From assembly GCA_928724745.1 (NCBI GenBank), contig CAKMXJ010000001.1:1-64000 (forward strand): DNA of 64,000 nt, read 5' to 3'. Positions 35,886 to 46,000 of this stretch are shown piece after piece. Below the pieces are notes generated by a model, which ran no database searches, was not told the DNA's origin, and was given only the letters and a program-made list of their open reading frames with translations. The stretch's first letter is position 1, and the number at the start of each line of letters is the position of its first letter. The stretch is from Anthracocystis setariae. Lineage: Eukaryota > Basidiomycota > Ustilaginomycetes > Ustilaginales > Ustilaginaceae. The translations under genes and the position numbers were made by a program.

Positions 35886-37703
35886 CTAGGCGGTCCTGGC
35901 AGGGATCTCTGTGCTGCTGCGATCACCCGAGAACGAGTTGGCACGCGAGACGTTCCTGGATGGGTTCCTCGAGGCATTCCTCGAAGCGTTCCTTGAAGCT
36001 GCGTGCACAGAAGTGTGGTACGAGTTGCGACGAGATCCCAGTCCACTCGCGGGCCTCTTGTGTGCACCCGTCAATCGCTCGGCATGCCCATCTCGCTTTG
36101 TCGCGCCCTTTCGGTCGGCATTGAGCTGCTGAGCAAACGGCGATCGCTTTCGCAGAGTAGGTCCCTTCCAGTAGATCACGTACACTGCCATCACCAGCAG
36201 CGAGGCAATGCAGAACAGAATTGTAGACGCGTATTCCAGATTTCGCCCCTTGGATCGGCCAATGTTGCTATAGAACGGCGTTGCTGGCACCGTCAAGACA
36301 CCCGCCAGGAAGTCTCGAGACCATCCATTGCCTCCTGTTGCCGACGCCGAGAACGGACCGTAGGCTGCTATCATGTAATCCACTGTTGAACCGTAGATCG
36401 CCAGGTTAGCCAGCCCTATGCACGCCGAGAAAACCATCGTACCCATCCAGTGAACGGGAGGACCAAGCGAAGTCCAGGCGAAGCCAATCAGACCAAGAGG
36501 GAGGAAAGGTGCCGTGAACAGGAGCCAGTAGAGGCGCGACTCGAATTGGGCATGCTCGTCATCGGGCTTGGCCGCGCGCATCTTCTTCTGCTGGATGATG
36601 GCCACCACGAAGATGGCGTAGCCGATAAAGTAGCCGACCAAGAGGGGAAGGAACGACAGGCCGACTTCCACTGTCCCAAAGCCCCACTGAGCGTACACGA
36701 GCGAGAACGACTGCAAAAAGATAAAGATGAGCGCATCGCTGAAACCAGAGAGCAGCGAGAGCACCAGCACGATGGGCTCGGTGAGGAACATGTGGAAAGG
36801 TCGGATCCATGTTACCAGGATCTCCTTGGCGGAGAAGCGCTCCTTGAAGGTGCGCAGCTCGTTAGGGCCGTAGATGTTGGGATTCTTTCCAGACTTTCGC
36901 CACTTCTTGGCAACGCGGTCCATCAGGATGGTAGATCGTGTCTCGGGGACGAACAGCAGGTGTACGAGCTGGACAGCGCCTCCGAAGATGAGCTGAATCC
37001 AGATGGTCCATCTCCAGCTTAAGTTGGCTTCGACGAAGCCGCCCACAACGGGACCCAACACGGAGCCTCCGACCGAGGAGAAGACGACGTAGGCGACGGC
37101 ATACTGCTGGCTTTCAGCATCCCACATATCGGCGATCATGCCCAAGGTGACCGAACCACCGGCAGACGAGAGACCGCCCAGGAAACGACCCACCATGATC
37201 GACGCAAAGTTGGGTGCCAGCGCAACAGGCAGCTGCCAGATATTGACAAGGAAGAGACTGAGCTGAAGGATGGGCTTTCGACCGAGTTCCTCGGACCAGG
37301 GAGCCCAGAGCTCGCATCCGAACGCATATGCTACAAGGAAGATCATAGCACCGCATCGAGCGGCTTGGGCGCTGACGTTGAACTCCTCCGAGATGCCATT
37401 GATACCATTCGAGTAGAGCGAAGTGTTGAAGTTCATCGACACTTGGATCCAGAAAATCACCGTCAGGATGGTCCACTTCTTAAACGTCGAATAGCTGTAG
37501 CCGAGCTCATCGTAGCAGTCGTCTTCGGTGATCTCGATCTTGCCGTCGCTACGCATGCTGGTGAGCGTCTTATCGAGCTTCTCGGCGTTGAAATGGGCAT
37601 GCGCATGCCCTGCCTCGGACGGCTGCGTCATTGTGTTGTTCTGCGTGCCGCCCGGTGTCGACGAAGCAGGCGGAGAGCCGCTGGCAGCTCGGTTCTCCTC
37701 CAT
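35886..37703 (-). CDS. Major facilitator transporter, DHA1 drug/polyamine proton antiporter type
   Basis: Plasma-membrane exporter of the DHA1 (TPO/FLR-like) group by similarity; substrate unknown. 605 aa, intronless, start ATG 37703. About 85 polar cytosolic residues precede TM1 (WTILTVIFWIQVSMNF). Motif-A-like WAPWSEELGRKPIL follows TM2, as is typical of this group, and SSVGGSVLGPVVGGFVE is motif-C-like in TM5. Twelve membrane segments are expected, with a basic central loop (RVAKKWRKSGKNPN). The C-terminal tail has a four-residue repeat (SRNA SRNA SRNP SRNV) and is Ser/Arg-rich. A hairpin lies about 120 bp upstream of the start. Confidence 0.93.
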   Translation of the reverse strand: MEENRAASGSPPASSTPGGTQNNTMTQPSEAGHAHAHFNAEKLDKTLTSMRSDGKIEITEDDCYDELGYSYSTFKKWTILTVIFWIQVSMNFNTSLYSNGINGISEEFNVSAQAARCGAMIFLVAYAFGCELWAPWSEELGRKPILQLSLFLVNIWQLPVALAPNFASIMVGRFLGGLSSAGGSVTLGMIADMWDAESQQYAVAYVVFSSVGGSVLGPVVGGFVEANLSWRWTIWIQLIFGGAVQLVHLLFVPETRSTILMDRVAKKWRKSGKNPNIYGPNELRTFKERFSAKEILVTWIRPFHMFLTEPIVLVLSLLSGFSDALIFIFLQSFSLVYAQWGFGTVEVGLSFLPLLVGYFIGYAIFVVAIIQQKKMRAAKPDDEHAQFESRLYWLLFTAPFLPLGLIGFAWTSLGPPVHWMGTMVFSACIGLANLAIYGSTVDYMIAAYGPFSASATGGNGWSRDFLAGVLTVPATPFYSNIGRSKGRNLEYASTILFCIASLLVMAVYVIYWKGPTLRKRSPFAQQLNADRKGATKRDGHAERLTGAHKRPASGLGSRRNSYHTSVHAASRNASRNASRNPSRNVSRANSFSGDRSSTEIPARTA

Positions 37704-37824
37704 CGTGATGTCTGTTGTCCCTGGAGATGTCGATGTTTAAGGTTGGACGGAGGTGGACGTTGCGATAGGGGCAACCGTCGTGGTGATGGTGATGTGGGCC
37801 GAACTCTTTATACAGAACCCGGTT

Positions 37825-37853
37825 GATCCCCCCAGACGCTGATCTGGGGGATC
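37825..37853. repeat. Imperfect inverted repeat upstream of the transporter
   Basis: Arms GATCCCCCCAGA and TCTGGGGGATC pair with one bulged C. It lies in the promoter of the divergently read transporter. Confidence 0.65.
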
Positions 37854-38375
37854 GGTTTTCCCCAGGCTGGACTTATGGATGCAGATGGTGACCTCACTGG
37901 ATGCAGGCGTAGCCAAATTTGGGAGCGGCCCCCCAGCTGCCCGAGCGGGGACCCGCACATGCACTTGTTTGTACAGCACGCTCTCGATTCGCTCATCGTT
38001 GTTAGTTTTACCGAAGAGCCGCTGGAGCCGGCGCTTTCCAGCGGGATCGGTAAGGACAGTCCCGTCCGTAGGCCTTGTGGAAGATGCCGACCGAACCACA
38101 CGCCTTGCTAGCCGAGACCACCAGGCTCGTCTTACACTCTCTCAGTTGGCCGACGCTGTCGAGCCTAACGTTTGCTCAATATCTTTTTTTTTTCCTTCAA
38201 CGCTATTGTACTGATCTGATCCACCCTGACTATGGCTATGCTCATTCCACCTTACTGGATTGAGTTCAATCAATGAGCTCGTGAGCTCCATTTGCGAGCC
38301 CATATGGAGCGGTGGTTGGATAACTGTAGGACCGGCAAACTGTAATATGACGGCGTTCGAAGCTGTCTGTCGGAG

Positions 38376-38397
38376 ATTTTTCCCAGGCGGGAAAAAT
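38376..38397. repeat. Perfect inverted repeat ATTTTTCCC/GGGAAAAAT
   Basis: Nine-base arms flank loop AGGC. The right side reads GGCGGGAAAA, which resembles an E2F-type site; that resemblance is only suggestive. Confidence 0.7.
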
Positions 38398-38854
38398 AAT
38401 AGGCGCGCCGAATTTACAGCATCGTCATGACGTCAGTCGGTCGCAGCCAAGCTCACACTCACTTATTAAGCTGGTCGACATCGTCATTCATCGCCCAGAC
38501 CCTTAACTTAACCAACCCTAGTTTCTTCCCAGGGCGGTGAGCTTGGTGTCACATCCAAGATGGTGATTTACCAGCTTTGAAGACCATGTGACAACCACAA
38601 GAGCACGTCGGGACTAACGGAATCAGAGCCGAACCTTAAATCGTACACTCGCCCAACTCGGAAAGTTGGACGGTCGGTCGCTCATCTAGCTTGGCTCAGC
38701 CTTGCACTGAACAATGAGCATGACTTGGGGGGCCCATTGCATATTCATCACTTCCCCCCGCTATGTCAAGCCAGAACCGACCCAGTAAACAACAACCTCG
38801 CGTTTGCATGCACGCATCTATTCCTTGCCTACTCAAGAAAGTGTGATAGTGTGA

Positions 38855-41167
38855 CTACTTGTACATGTCCTCCGTATCCGCATTAGCCATAAACTTCCAA
38901 ACGCCCTCTACACCCAAATCCTCTGGATCGTCCTTGATGGTAATCTCTGCCTTGCCTGGAATCCTCCCATTGACGATGAGAACCTCTCCTCCCTCACGAT
39001 CGAGATAACCCGTGTCTTCAGGCTTGATCTCCTCCGCAGACGTATCTTGAGCCATAGGCGGACCTTGGAACACCATCTTGCCCAAACCCAGACTCAACTT
39101 GAGCATGTTGACAGCCGGCTTGAACTCCACCATCTCGACCCCGTTGGTGGGCGACTTGGGTCGGTCGGAAGGCGACATTGTTGGAGTCTTGGCTTGGATA
39201 TCGCGCAGAATGTTCTCGACCGCGATATCAGCCATGTTCCACGCCTGGTAGCCCGCATTGAGCGCACCAAAGGCATCTGCAACATCGCCGATCGCATAAA
39301 CATTCGAGAGCTTTCCGGCATGATGACCCAGATGTTCTTCAAGATGCTGCTCCTCGCCGCCCTTGAGTTCGGCGCCATTCGCCTTCTTGTCTAGGAAACA
39401 GTCGCAGTCACCGCAAGGAGGCTTGGCATCAAAGGGTTGCTGCGCCGCATCCCTCGGGTCCGGAACGGAGACTTGGAGTGTTCGGTGAACGCGCACTAGC
39501 CTGCTGCCGGGATCGACCGAGCTAGGGCTGAGCTTAGCCATCAGAGACGAGTTGGGCTGTTGACCGGTGCAAAGAAGCAACAGGTCGCATTCGAACGACT
39601 TGCCTCCCGTCGTGCGCACGATCTTCCTCCCTCCGCCAACACACATGCCCTCCTGATGCGCCTGAGCCCCTTCCCCCTTTGCATCGCCCGCAACGCAGAT
39701 CTCACCGACGGCTGGCTTGGGCTCAGCGGTGGCCGCCGAGCTCTGCACCGTTGAGCCTCGAGGGCAGCCTTCGGTGAGGGCAAGCCGCTCTCCAAGCACG
39801 ACGTTGACACCGAGCTGTTTGAGACGATGATATGCGATGTCGTGTACCCTGGCATCAAAGTTGGGAAGCAGTTGCTTCCTCGAGTGAATGAGCGTGACCT
39901 TCTTACCTGGATGGACCGAGGAAATATCGGTGGCGAACTGAACACCCAGCGCACCGCCACCAACAAGGACGATCTCGTTGGAATCCCGGACACGTTGCTG
40001 GATCTCCCGCATCCAGTCGGTGCCATCCGCTTTGAAACGGGCCTCTGTGCGGAGCGGATCGGGCAGATGGCTGCCCAGAGCATAAATGAGGTGCGAGTAG
40101 GGAATCTGGATCGAATCGATGGACCAGAGCGACCTCTTCTTGGTGAACTGCGACAGATGGTGGCAAGATGACGACGAGGATGGCGTGACTGTGATGTGGG
40201 TAGGGGAAATGTCGGTGACAGTGGCTTGAAGCACGATGTGGGGAGAAGAGCTCTCGAAGCCGTGAGCGACTGGATCGTCCAAGTTGGCCTCATTCTGATC
40301 GCCCAGATCAAGACCGTTCTCGACCGCCTGGCTAAGCTCAGCCACCTGGATCTCGGGCCTACCGAGCTTTTCCTCCTGCCTGGCCTTGGCAGCATTCTGA
40401 GCCAGCTCAGATTCAACACCGTTGGGACCAGCAACTCGGATGTCGGTCTCGATGTAGGATGAAGCTGCGGTGCTTGCGTGATCGTAAGTCGAGCTGGTGG
40501 AGTCGGACTCGGCAGCGCTTGAATCGTTCGAGAGCGAGAGCTGCGATGAAGTGCGACTGTCCTGCGAGCGGCCCCTGGACGAAGCTGGCGATTCGGATCG
40601 TGACGGGTCGTCGTGGGTTTGCTCGGCGACACTAGGCAAGGAGCTCTGTGTGGAAGCCGCCGCGTCAATCGTTTTGTTTGAGAGACCGAGCTTGTTGTCT
40701 GATGCGGAGGAGGTGGACCCCATCTCGAGCGCATTTCGAGACAGCTTGCGGGTGGCGGACGACGATGGTGGCGGCTGGTTGGGACTGGTGGTGTGAGTCT
40801 TGGAAGATCGGCCACGCTTGATGCGTGATTGGGGTCGGACGGGAGCGTGTTTGAAGATGCTTTCGTATGGAATGAAAGCCTTGTGTTCGTGTCCAGGGAG
40901 GACAGAGAAGCGGGGGAAGACGTAGAGATGGTTGAAGTGAGAGTTGCGCTCGATGAGAATGACGCGATGTGTGGGTGGTAGCTTCTGGGCTAGGACGCTA
41001 GCGGCATGCATACCACCGTAAGAGCCGCCGAGAACGACGACGTTGTGTGAATGTGCTTCGGAAGCATCTGTGGGAACCGAAGCTGGAGCGGTGTGGATCT
41101 TGGACGATGGTCCGGCAGCGGCGGATGTGGAAACGCTCGAGCTGTTAAGTCGGATTGGCTGTGACAT
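38855..41167 (-). CDS. AIF-like FAD-dependent NAD(P)H oxidoreductase
   Basis: Pyridine-nucleotide-disulphide oxidoreductase fold of the AIF/AMID/FSP1 group (NAD(P)H to quinone or similar acceptors). The first ATG in frame gives 770 aa (41167). The frame stays open to at least 41302 with a Ser/Arg/Ala-rich, mitochondrial-presequence-like stretch after a possible splice acceptor, so an upstream exon is plausible. FAD-binding VVVLGGSYGGMHAASVL at the start; NAD-binding EIVLVGGGALGVQFATDI mid-protein; C-terminal FAD contact NVYAIGDVADAFGALNAGYQAWNMA. About 190 Ser-rich, disordered residues are inserted after the first FAD segment, which explains the length against about 370-400 aa for AIFM2. No C-terminal membrane anchor is seen. 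Confidence 0.88.
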   Translation of the reverse strand: MSQPIRLNSSSVSTSAAAGPSSKIHTAPASVPTDASEAHSHNVVVLGGSYGGMHAASVLAQKLPPTHRVILIERNSHFNHLYVFPRFSVLPGHEHKAFIPYESIFKHAPVRPQSRIKRGRSSKTHTTSPNQPPPSSSATRKLSRNALEMGSTSSASDNKLGLSNKTIDAAASTQSSLPSVAEQTHDDPSRSESPASSRGRSQDSRTSSQLSLSNDSSAAESDSTSSTYDHASTAASSYIETDIRVAGPNGVESELAQNAAKARQEEKLGRPEIQVAELSQAVENGLDLGDQNEANLDDPVAHGFESSSPHIVLQATVTDISPTHITVTPSSSSSCHHLSQFTKKRSLWSIDSIQIPYSHLIYALGSHLPDPLRTEARFKADGTDWMREIQQRVRDSNEIVLVGGGALGVQFATDISSVHPGKKVTLIHSRKQLLPNFDARVHDIAYHRLKQLGVNVVLGERLALTEGCPRGSTVQSSAATAEPKPAVGEICVAGDAKGEGAQAHQEGMCVGGGRKIVRTTGGKSFECDLLLLCTGQQPNSSLMAKLSPSSVDPGSRLVRVHRTLQVSVPDPRDAAQQPFDAKPPCGDCDCFLDKKANGAELKGGEEQHLEEHLGHHAGKLSNVYAIGDVADAFGALNAGYQAWNMADIAVENILRDIQAKTPTMSPSDRPKSPTNGVEMVEFKPAVNMLKLSLGLGKMVFQGPPMAQDTSAEEIKPEDTGYLDREGGEVLIVNGRIPGKAEITIKDDPEDLGVEGVWKFMANADTEDMYK

Positions 41168-41302
41168 GGTCTTGGAGGGGAGAGCTCGAATATGGCGAGC
41201 TGTTTGGAATGCAATCGAGAGGGAGGGTATATGAATCCGAGCTTGAGTACCGAGGCAGGGTGAGCGTGACGCCCTGGCTGACGAGACGAGGATTGAGAAC
41301 AC

Positions 41303-43150
41303 GATTGCAGCCTTGACTGTGGAAGCAGCTGTGGGAGAAAGGTATGAACGTAGCTCGTCCCCGGTGAAGCTGACGATAGAAATGGACGAAACGTTGGCGG
41401 CCTTGCAAGCAGAGTGAATTGCGGTTCGTTGTTGGTTTGGTGAAGGTTACTGTAGAAAGGAGAGTGTGGATGACTAAGGCAAAGCGGGAGGTGTCGGGCA
41501 ACGGTGAGAGAGCGAGCGTTGTGTGGCATTGGAAACAGTCTTTGTTGGCTTGGCAGACTGAGTCGCGGTCAACTGCACTGCATTGGAAAGCCCAAGAAAT
41601 TCGAGGCAGCAGATGGTGCGTCTGCTGAATTCATCACATTTCTCGGACCGAACAAAAAGTCCACTTTTCGAGTCAGGCTAAGAAAGGCTGCCTTTCATGG
41701 CCGACCAACTGCGCCAAATCTGTGAGAATACTCTAATGCGCTGCTGTGTGGCGGCACGGCCACTTTGCCCCACTTGCCGGCACCTCCCGTAATCAGATCA
41801 GATAGCAATAGTAGTGTAGTAGTACCTAATTAATTAGCAACACCAGATCACACGGATCCTCGGTCCACTTAGCTCTCTGTCGTCCGATTCACAGTATCAG
41901 CAGCGTCACATCAACAAGGTTTTCGTCGCTAAAATCACACACGATCCTGCAACGGCTTGTGAATGGACGGCTGCGGGCAAAGATATGCCAGAGCGGCAAT
42001 GAGAGCCAAGCCCGAGCCAAGAAAGACAAGAGACGGCACCGTGCCTTTAGCCAAGACTTGTGGCCCAACAGCGCGATCTGATAGGTTGAGGTGGCAGCCC
42101 GAGCGAGTTTCAACGGCAGCCAGCATCTGCCGATCTGATAAGCGGAGCAATGCGGATTTTTTCTCTTTTTTTTCGCGCTTGTGTGAATTCGTTGAAAAGG
42201 GGTCTGATGATTCTGCTGCGAGCCTTTTGTCTCGCCCCACTTGAGCCGCATCGGTTCGGTCGCAGGATCGCAAGCCATCCGTCCTTCAGTTATCTGATCC
42301 GAGCTTTGGCAAAGTAGCCATACAATAATACTGTAGTGTCGCTTTGCATTGGGTCTCCTCAAAACCGCTTTGTCCTTCTTGCTCACCTTGTCACAGTCAG
42401 TACCACCGCATGGCTATGCTGCATTTCACTTTGGTTCAACCGCCAAATAAGACCGCCCATAGTATCTCGTTCAGAAAAGTCCATCGAAAGCGTTTCTCCA
42501 GTGACCTAGAGGTATGCCAGCTTCTGAGACCCATCTGCCTCCTACAGCCATCGAGAAAGACGAGGCATCCCTTGCTTCAACAAAGCGTACGGCACTTGCG
42601 ATAAATTTGCAAGCCCCTTCTGACCCGGCCGATACGTGCTTTGATTTTGGTCCATCACAATAACGTCGGAATTCGGAATGAGAGCAGCTCAGAATTTTGG
42701 CACTTTTTGCCATGCTGCTCAAAAATTTTGGCGGCAAGGCACTAGAGGCTCCCAGATTCAAAGCGGCTTTCACTACGAGTCAGCATCCAATTTGCCAGAC
42801 ACAGAGAGAGAGAAGAGAGAGCTCTGTCTGAATCTTTCGAGCTGCTTGAACTGAACCAATTCGAAATTTTTTTTTGATTGCGAGTAGTGCGTCTCCACAA
42901 CTCGACGCGGTTGAACCCTCAATGCAGCCCAGAGCTGGAAGAAGGCAAGCATCGAATCACCATCCTCACTACTGGCTCGAGCTCTGTTCAAACACTTTTG
43001 GTTCGTGGCGATCTCCTTCTTGTCGACACTGGTCGGTCTTCTCCGAGCTCCATACCTCCACCACCTGCTCGTCTGCACCCTCCTTCTCCACTCGCTTGGA
43101 CGCTTCCCCGCATCTCTTGTTCGCTCGTCTCGTCACACGGACGACCTAGT
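41303..43150. other. Long intergenic region between the AIF-like gene and ADE5,7
   Basis: No gene is recognised on either strand. Minus-strand frames at 41889-42386 lack family features and look fortuitous. The last 300 bp is pyrimidine-rich and probably the ADE5,7 leader. Confidence 0.5.
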
Positions 43151-45643
43151 ATGCAGGTGGACCAGCAACCTGCCCAAAAGCGTTTCAAGATGGCTTCTTC
43201 TACACTCAACATTCCGCTCGAGTCGATGGTGCCCGCACCTTCTCCCCTCCGCGTCCTCATCCTCGGTTCGGGCGGACGTGAACATGCCATCGCCAACCAC
43301 TTCCTTCGCTCCCCTCGCGTAGAGCACGTCTTCTGCGCCCCCGGTAACGGCGGTACTGCCACCCTTGGTCCACGATGCACCAACCTCGACTCGCCCAAGG
43401 CCTCCGGTGACTTCTCCGACATCACTGCTTGGGCCGTCCAGAACGCTGTCAACCTCTGCTTCCCCGGTCCCGAGCAGCCCCTTGTTGATGGTGTCGAGCT
43501 CGCTTTCCGCAAGGTCGGCATCCCCGTCTTCGGCCCCTCGCCCATCGCTGCCCAGATGGAGGGTTCCAAGACCTTCGCCAAGGCTTTCATGGACAAGTAC
43601 AACATCCCCACCGCTGCCTTCCAATCCTTCGATGCTTCGCAGGTCGACGAGTGCCTCGCCTATATCCAGAAGCTCGGCGGTGCTCAGCAGGTCGTTCTCA
43701 AGGCTTCGGGTCTCGCTGCGGGCAAGGGTGTTTTGCTTCCCGAGACCGATGCCGAGGCTCGTGAGGGTGTCGAGGACATCCTCGTCAAGAAGGTCTTTGG
43801 TGACGCTGGTTCGTCGCTCTTGATCGAGCAGAGGCTCGTCGGCCCTGAGCTCTCCGTTCTCGCCTTCTCTGACGGTTACACCGTCACCGCTCTTCCCGGC
43901 TGCCAAGACCACAAGCGTATCGGTGAGGGTGACACTGGTCCCAACACTGGTGGCATGGGTGCTTACACCCCTGCTCCTGAAGGCTTGGTCGACGACCTTC
44001 CGGCCCGCATTCGCAAAGAAGTTCTCGTGCCTACCATCGACGGCATGCGCAAGGAGGGCTTCCCTTTCGTTGGCATGCTCTTTGTCGGTCTCATGCTGAC
44101 TGCGGAAGGCCCCAAGGTGCTCGAGTACAACGTCCGTTTTGGTGACCCCGAGACCGAAGCTGTCCTCGAACTTCTTGACGAGTCCAAGTCCAGTCTTGCC
44201 GATATTGTGCTGGCCTGCGTTGAGCGCCGCCTCGACTCGGTTCAGCCCGTCGTCCGAAACCAGCACGCTGTCAGCATCGTCCTTGCAAGCCAGGGCTATC
44301 CTGGCAAATACCCCACCGGCATTCCTATCACCATCGGTTCCGTTCCGCCGAATGTCACCGTCTACCACGCCGGTACCAAGATCGATGCTGCAGGCCAGCT
44401 CGTAACGGCTGGTGGCCGTGTCATCGCCGTTTCCGCTTTCGGCAACACGCTTCAAGAGGCTGTCGAACTCGCGTACAAGGGTGTTGACGCTGTTCAATTC
44501 GAGGGTAAGACATTCCGCCGCGACATTGCCCACCGCGCCCTCAAACCCGTTGCCGGCAGCTCCGCCTCGGCAGGCCTCACTTACGCTGCGGCCGGTGTCG
44601 ACATCGACGCGGGCAACTCGCTGGTTGAGGCGATCAAGCCACTCGCCAAGTCGACTCGCCGCCCTGGTTGTGACGCTTCGCTCGGTGGCTTCGGTGGTAC
44701 TTTTGACCTCAAGGCCATCGGCATGCGTGACGCCGTTCTGGTCTCGGGCACTGACGGTGTTGGTACCAAGCTGCGCGTCGCCCTCGATATGGGCAAGCAC
44801 GACACTGTCGGCATCGACCTCGTTGCCATGTCGGTCAACGACCTGCTGGTGCAGGGTGCTGCTCCGCTGTACTTCCTCGACTACTTTGCGTGCTCCAAGC
44901 TGGACGTCGGCGTCGCTACATCGGTCATCTCTGGTATCGCAGAGGGCTGCCGACAAGCCAAATGTGGTCTGATCGGTGGCGAAACCGCCGAGATGCCTGG
45001 TATGTATGTTGGTGATGACTACGATCTTGCTGGTTTCGCTGTCGGTGCAGTCGAGCGCGAGGCTCTTCTTCCTATGCTTGACCAGCTCAAGGCCGGCGAT
45101 GTTCTGATCGGCCTTCACAGCTCGGGTGTCCACTCGAATGGTTTCTCGCTCGTTCGCAAGATCGTCGCTCGCTCTGGCATTAGCCTGACCGCACCCTGCC
45201 CTTGGACTGCCGAGAAGGACGGTTCTGCGCCTGCTGCCACTCTCGGTGACGCTTTGATCGCGCCTACGCGCATCTACGTTGATGCTCTGACGCCACTGTT
45301 CGCACAGGCGCAAGGGCTGCTCGCTCTGTCGCACATCACTGGAGGTGGGTTCACAGAAAACATTCCTCGAATTCTTGCACCGGGCAAGGGTGTCGAGATC
45401 GACCTTGCATCGTGGCAGCGACCGGCGCTGTTCGACTGGTTGCAGGCCAACGGCAATGTCGAGCCCAAGGAGATGGCCAAGACGTTCAACAATGGTATCG
45501 GTATGGTGTTGATCGTCCAGCAGGAGCACCAGGAGAGAATCGTCAGTCTGCTCCGACAGGCTGGAGAGCGACCTGTGGTGATGGGCCATGTTATCGATGG
45601 AGAGGGTGTTCAGTACAAGAACATCCAGAGCTGGGCGCTTTGA
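43151..45643 (+). CDS. ADE5,7: Bifunctional GAR synthetase / AIR synthetase (purine biosynthesis)
   Basis: Catalyses steps 2 and 5 of de novo purine synthesis: phosphoribosylamine plus glycine to GAR, and FGAM to AIR. ATG 43151 gives 830 aa; ATG 43190 (817 aa) is an alternative. The frame is open upstream without an ATG. The N-terminal PurD half has VLILGSGGREHAIANHF, the ATP-grasp region (VLKASGLAAGKGVLLPE) and the metal site EYNVRFGDPETEAVL. The C-terminal PurM half has GTDGVGTKLRVALDMGKHDT, SVNDLLVQGAAPLYFLDYFA and GLIGGETAEMPGMY. The fungal enzyme lacks the GART domain found in animals. Single exon, strong codon bias. Confidence 0.97.
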   Translation: MQVDQQPAQKRFKMASSTLNIPLESMVPAPSPLRVLILGSGGREHAIANHFLRSPRVEHVFCAPGNGGTATLGPRCTNLDSPKASGDFSDITAWAVQNAVNLCFPGPEQPLVDGVELAFRKVGIPVFGPSPIAAQMEGSKTFAKAFMDKYNIPTAAFQSFDASQVDECLAYIQKLGGAQQVVLKASGLAAGKGVLLPETDAEAREGVEDILVKKVFGDAGSSLLIEQRLVGPELSVLAFSDGYTVTALPGCQDHKRIGEGDTGPNTGGMGAYTPAPEGLVDDLPARIRKEVLVPTIDGMRKEGFPFVGMLFVGLMLTAEGPKVLEYNVRFGDPETEAVLELLDESKSSLADIVLACVERRLDSVQPVVRNQHAVSIVLASQGYPGKYPTGIPITIGSVPPNVTVYHAGTKIDAAGQLVTAGGRVIAVSAFGNTLQEAVELAYKGVDAVQFEGKTFRRDIAHRALKPVAGSSASAGLTYAAAGVDIDAGNSLVEAIKPLAKSTRRPGCDASLGGFGGTFDLKAIGMRDAVLVSGTDGVGTKLRVALDMGKHDTVGIDLVAMSVNDLLVQGAAPLYFLDYFACSKLDVGVATSVISGIAEGCRQAKCGLIGGETAEMPGMYVGDDYDLAGFAVGAVEREALLPMLDQLKAGDVLIGLHSSGVHSNGFSLVRKIVARSGISLTAPCPWTAEKDGSAPAATLGDALIAPTRIYVDALTPLFAQAQGLLALSHITGGGFTENIPRILAPGKGVEIDLASWQRPALFDWLQANGNVEPKEMAKTFNNGIGMVLIVQQEHQERIVSLLRQAGERPVVMGHVIDGEGVQYKNIQSWAL

Positions 45644-46000
45644 ACGTCCGCCCAACGTTGGCCGCTCTTGCACAGATCATGTTTGTCAAATAGAAGAATA
45701 CAAGTCACGTTGATACCAGTCTCATCTAAGTTTGAGTGGCAGCTATGAGAATAGTCATGAGGGGAAAGCGAGACGCAATGGCGGTTCAGTATTTCAATGG
45801 CAAGGTCTGAATAGCGCTCCTTGCTACGCTATCAAAAACACATTCGGCTGCTGCGAACAAAGTTGGTGCTGCCTCAGCCATCGGTACAGCCGAAGCCAGA
45901 CCATGTGATCACTCTTCGCTTTCTCACGCCAAGACGTTGGGCTGATGTGTCAATGTTACCATAATGCACTCGATCTATCTGTACAAGTCAAAGAGGGTTC
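45644..46000. other. Intergenic region between converging genes
   Basis: No gene is seen; it presumably holds the 3' ends of ADE5,7 and the L1 gene. Confidence 0.6.

Larger units (their letters stand above)
37704..38854. other. Intergenic region with two inverted repeats
   Basis: No gene is seen in this 1.15-kb gap. Includes T-rich tracts near 38184 and the inverted repeats listed separately. Confidence 0.55.

Noticed and set aside
41889..42386. A 165-codon minus-strand frame in the long gap before ADE5,7
   Set aside because: No family feature, and no supporting splice or start signals.
43133..45673. An 846-residue open frame antisense to ADE5,7
   Set aside because: It mirrors the strongly C-ending codon bias of the ADE5,7 gene, has no recognisable domain, and the plus strand clearly encodes PurD-PurM. 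A shadow frame.
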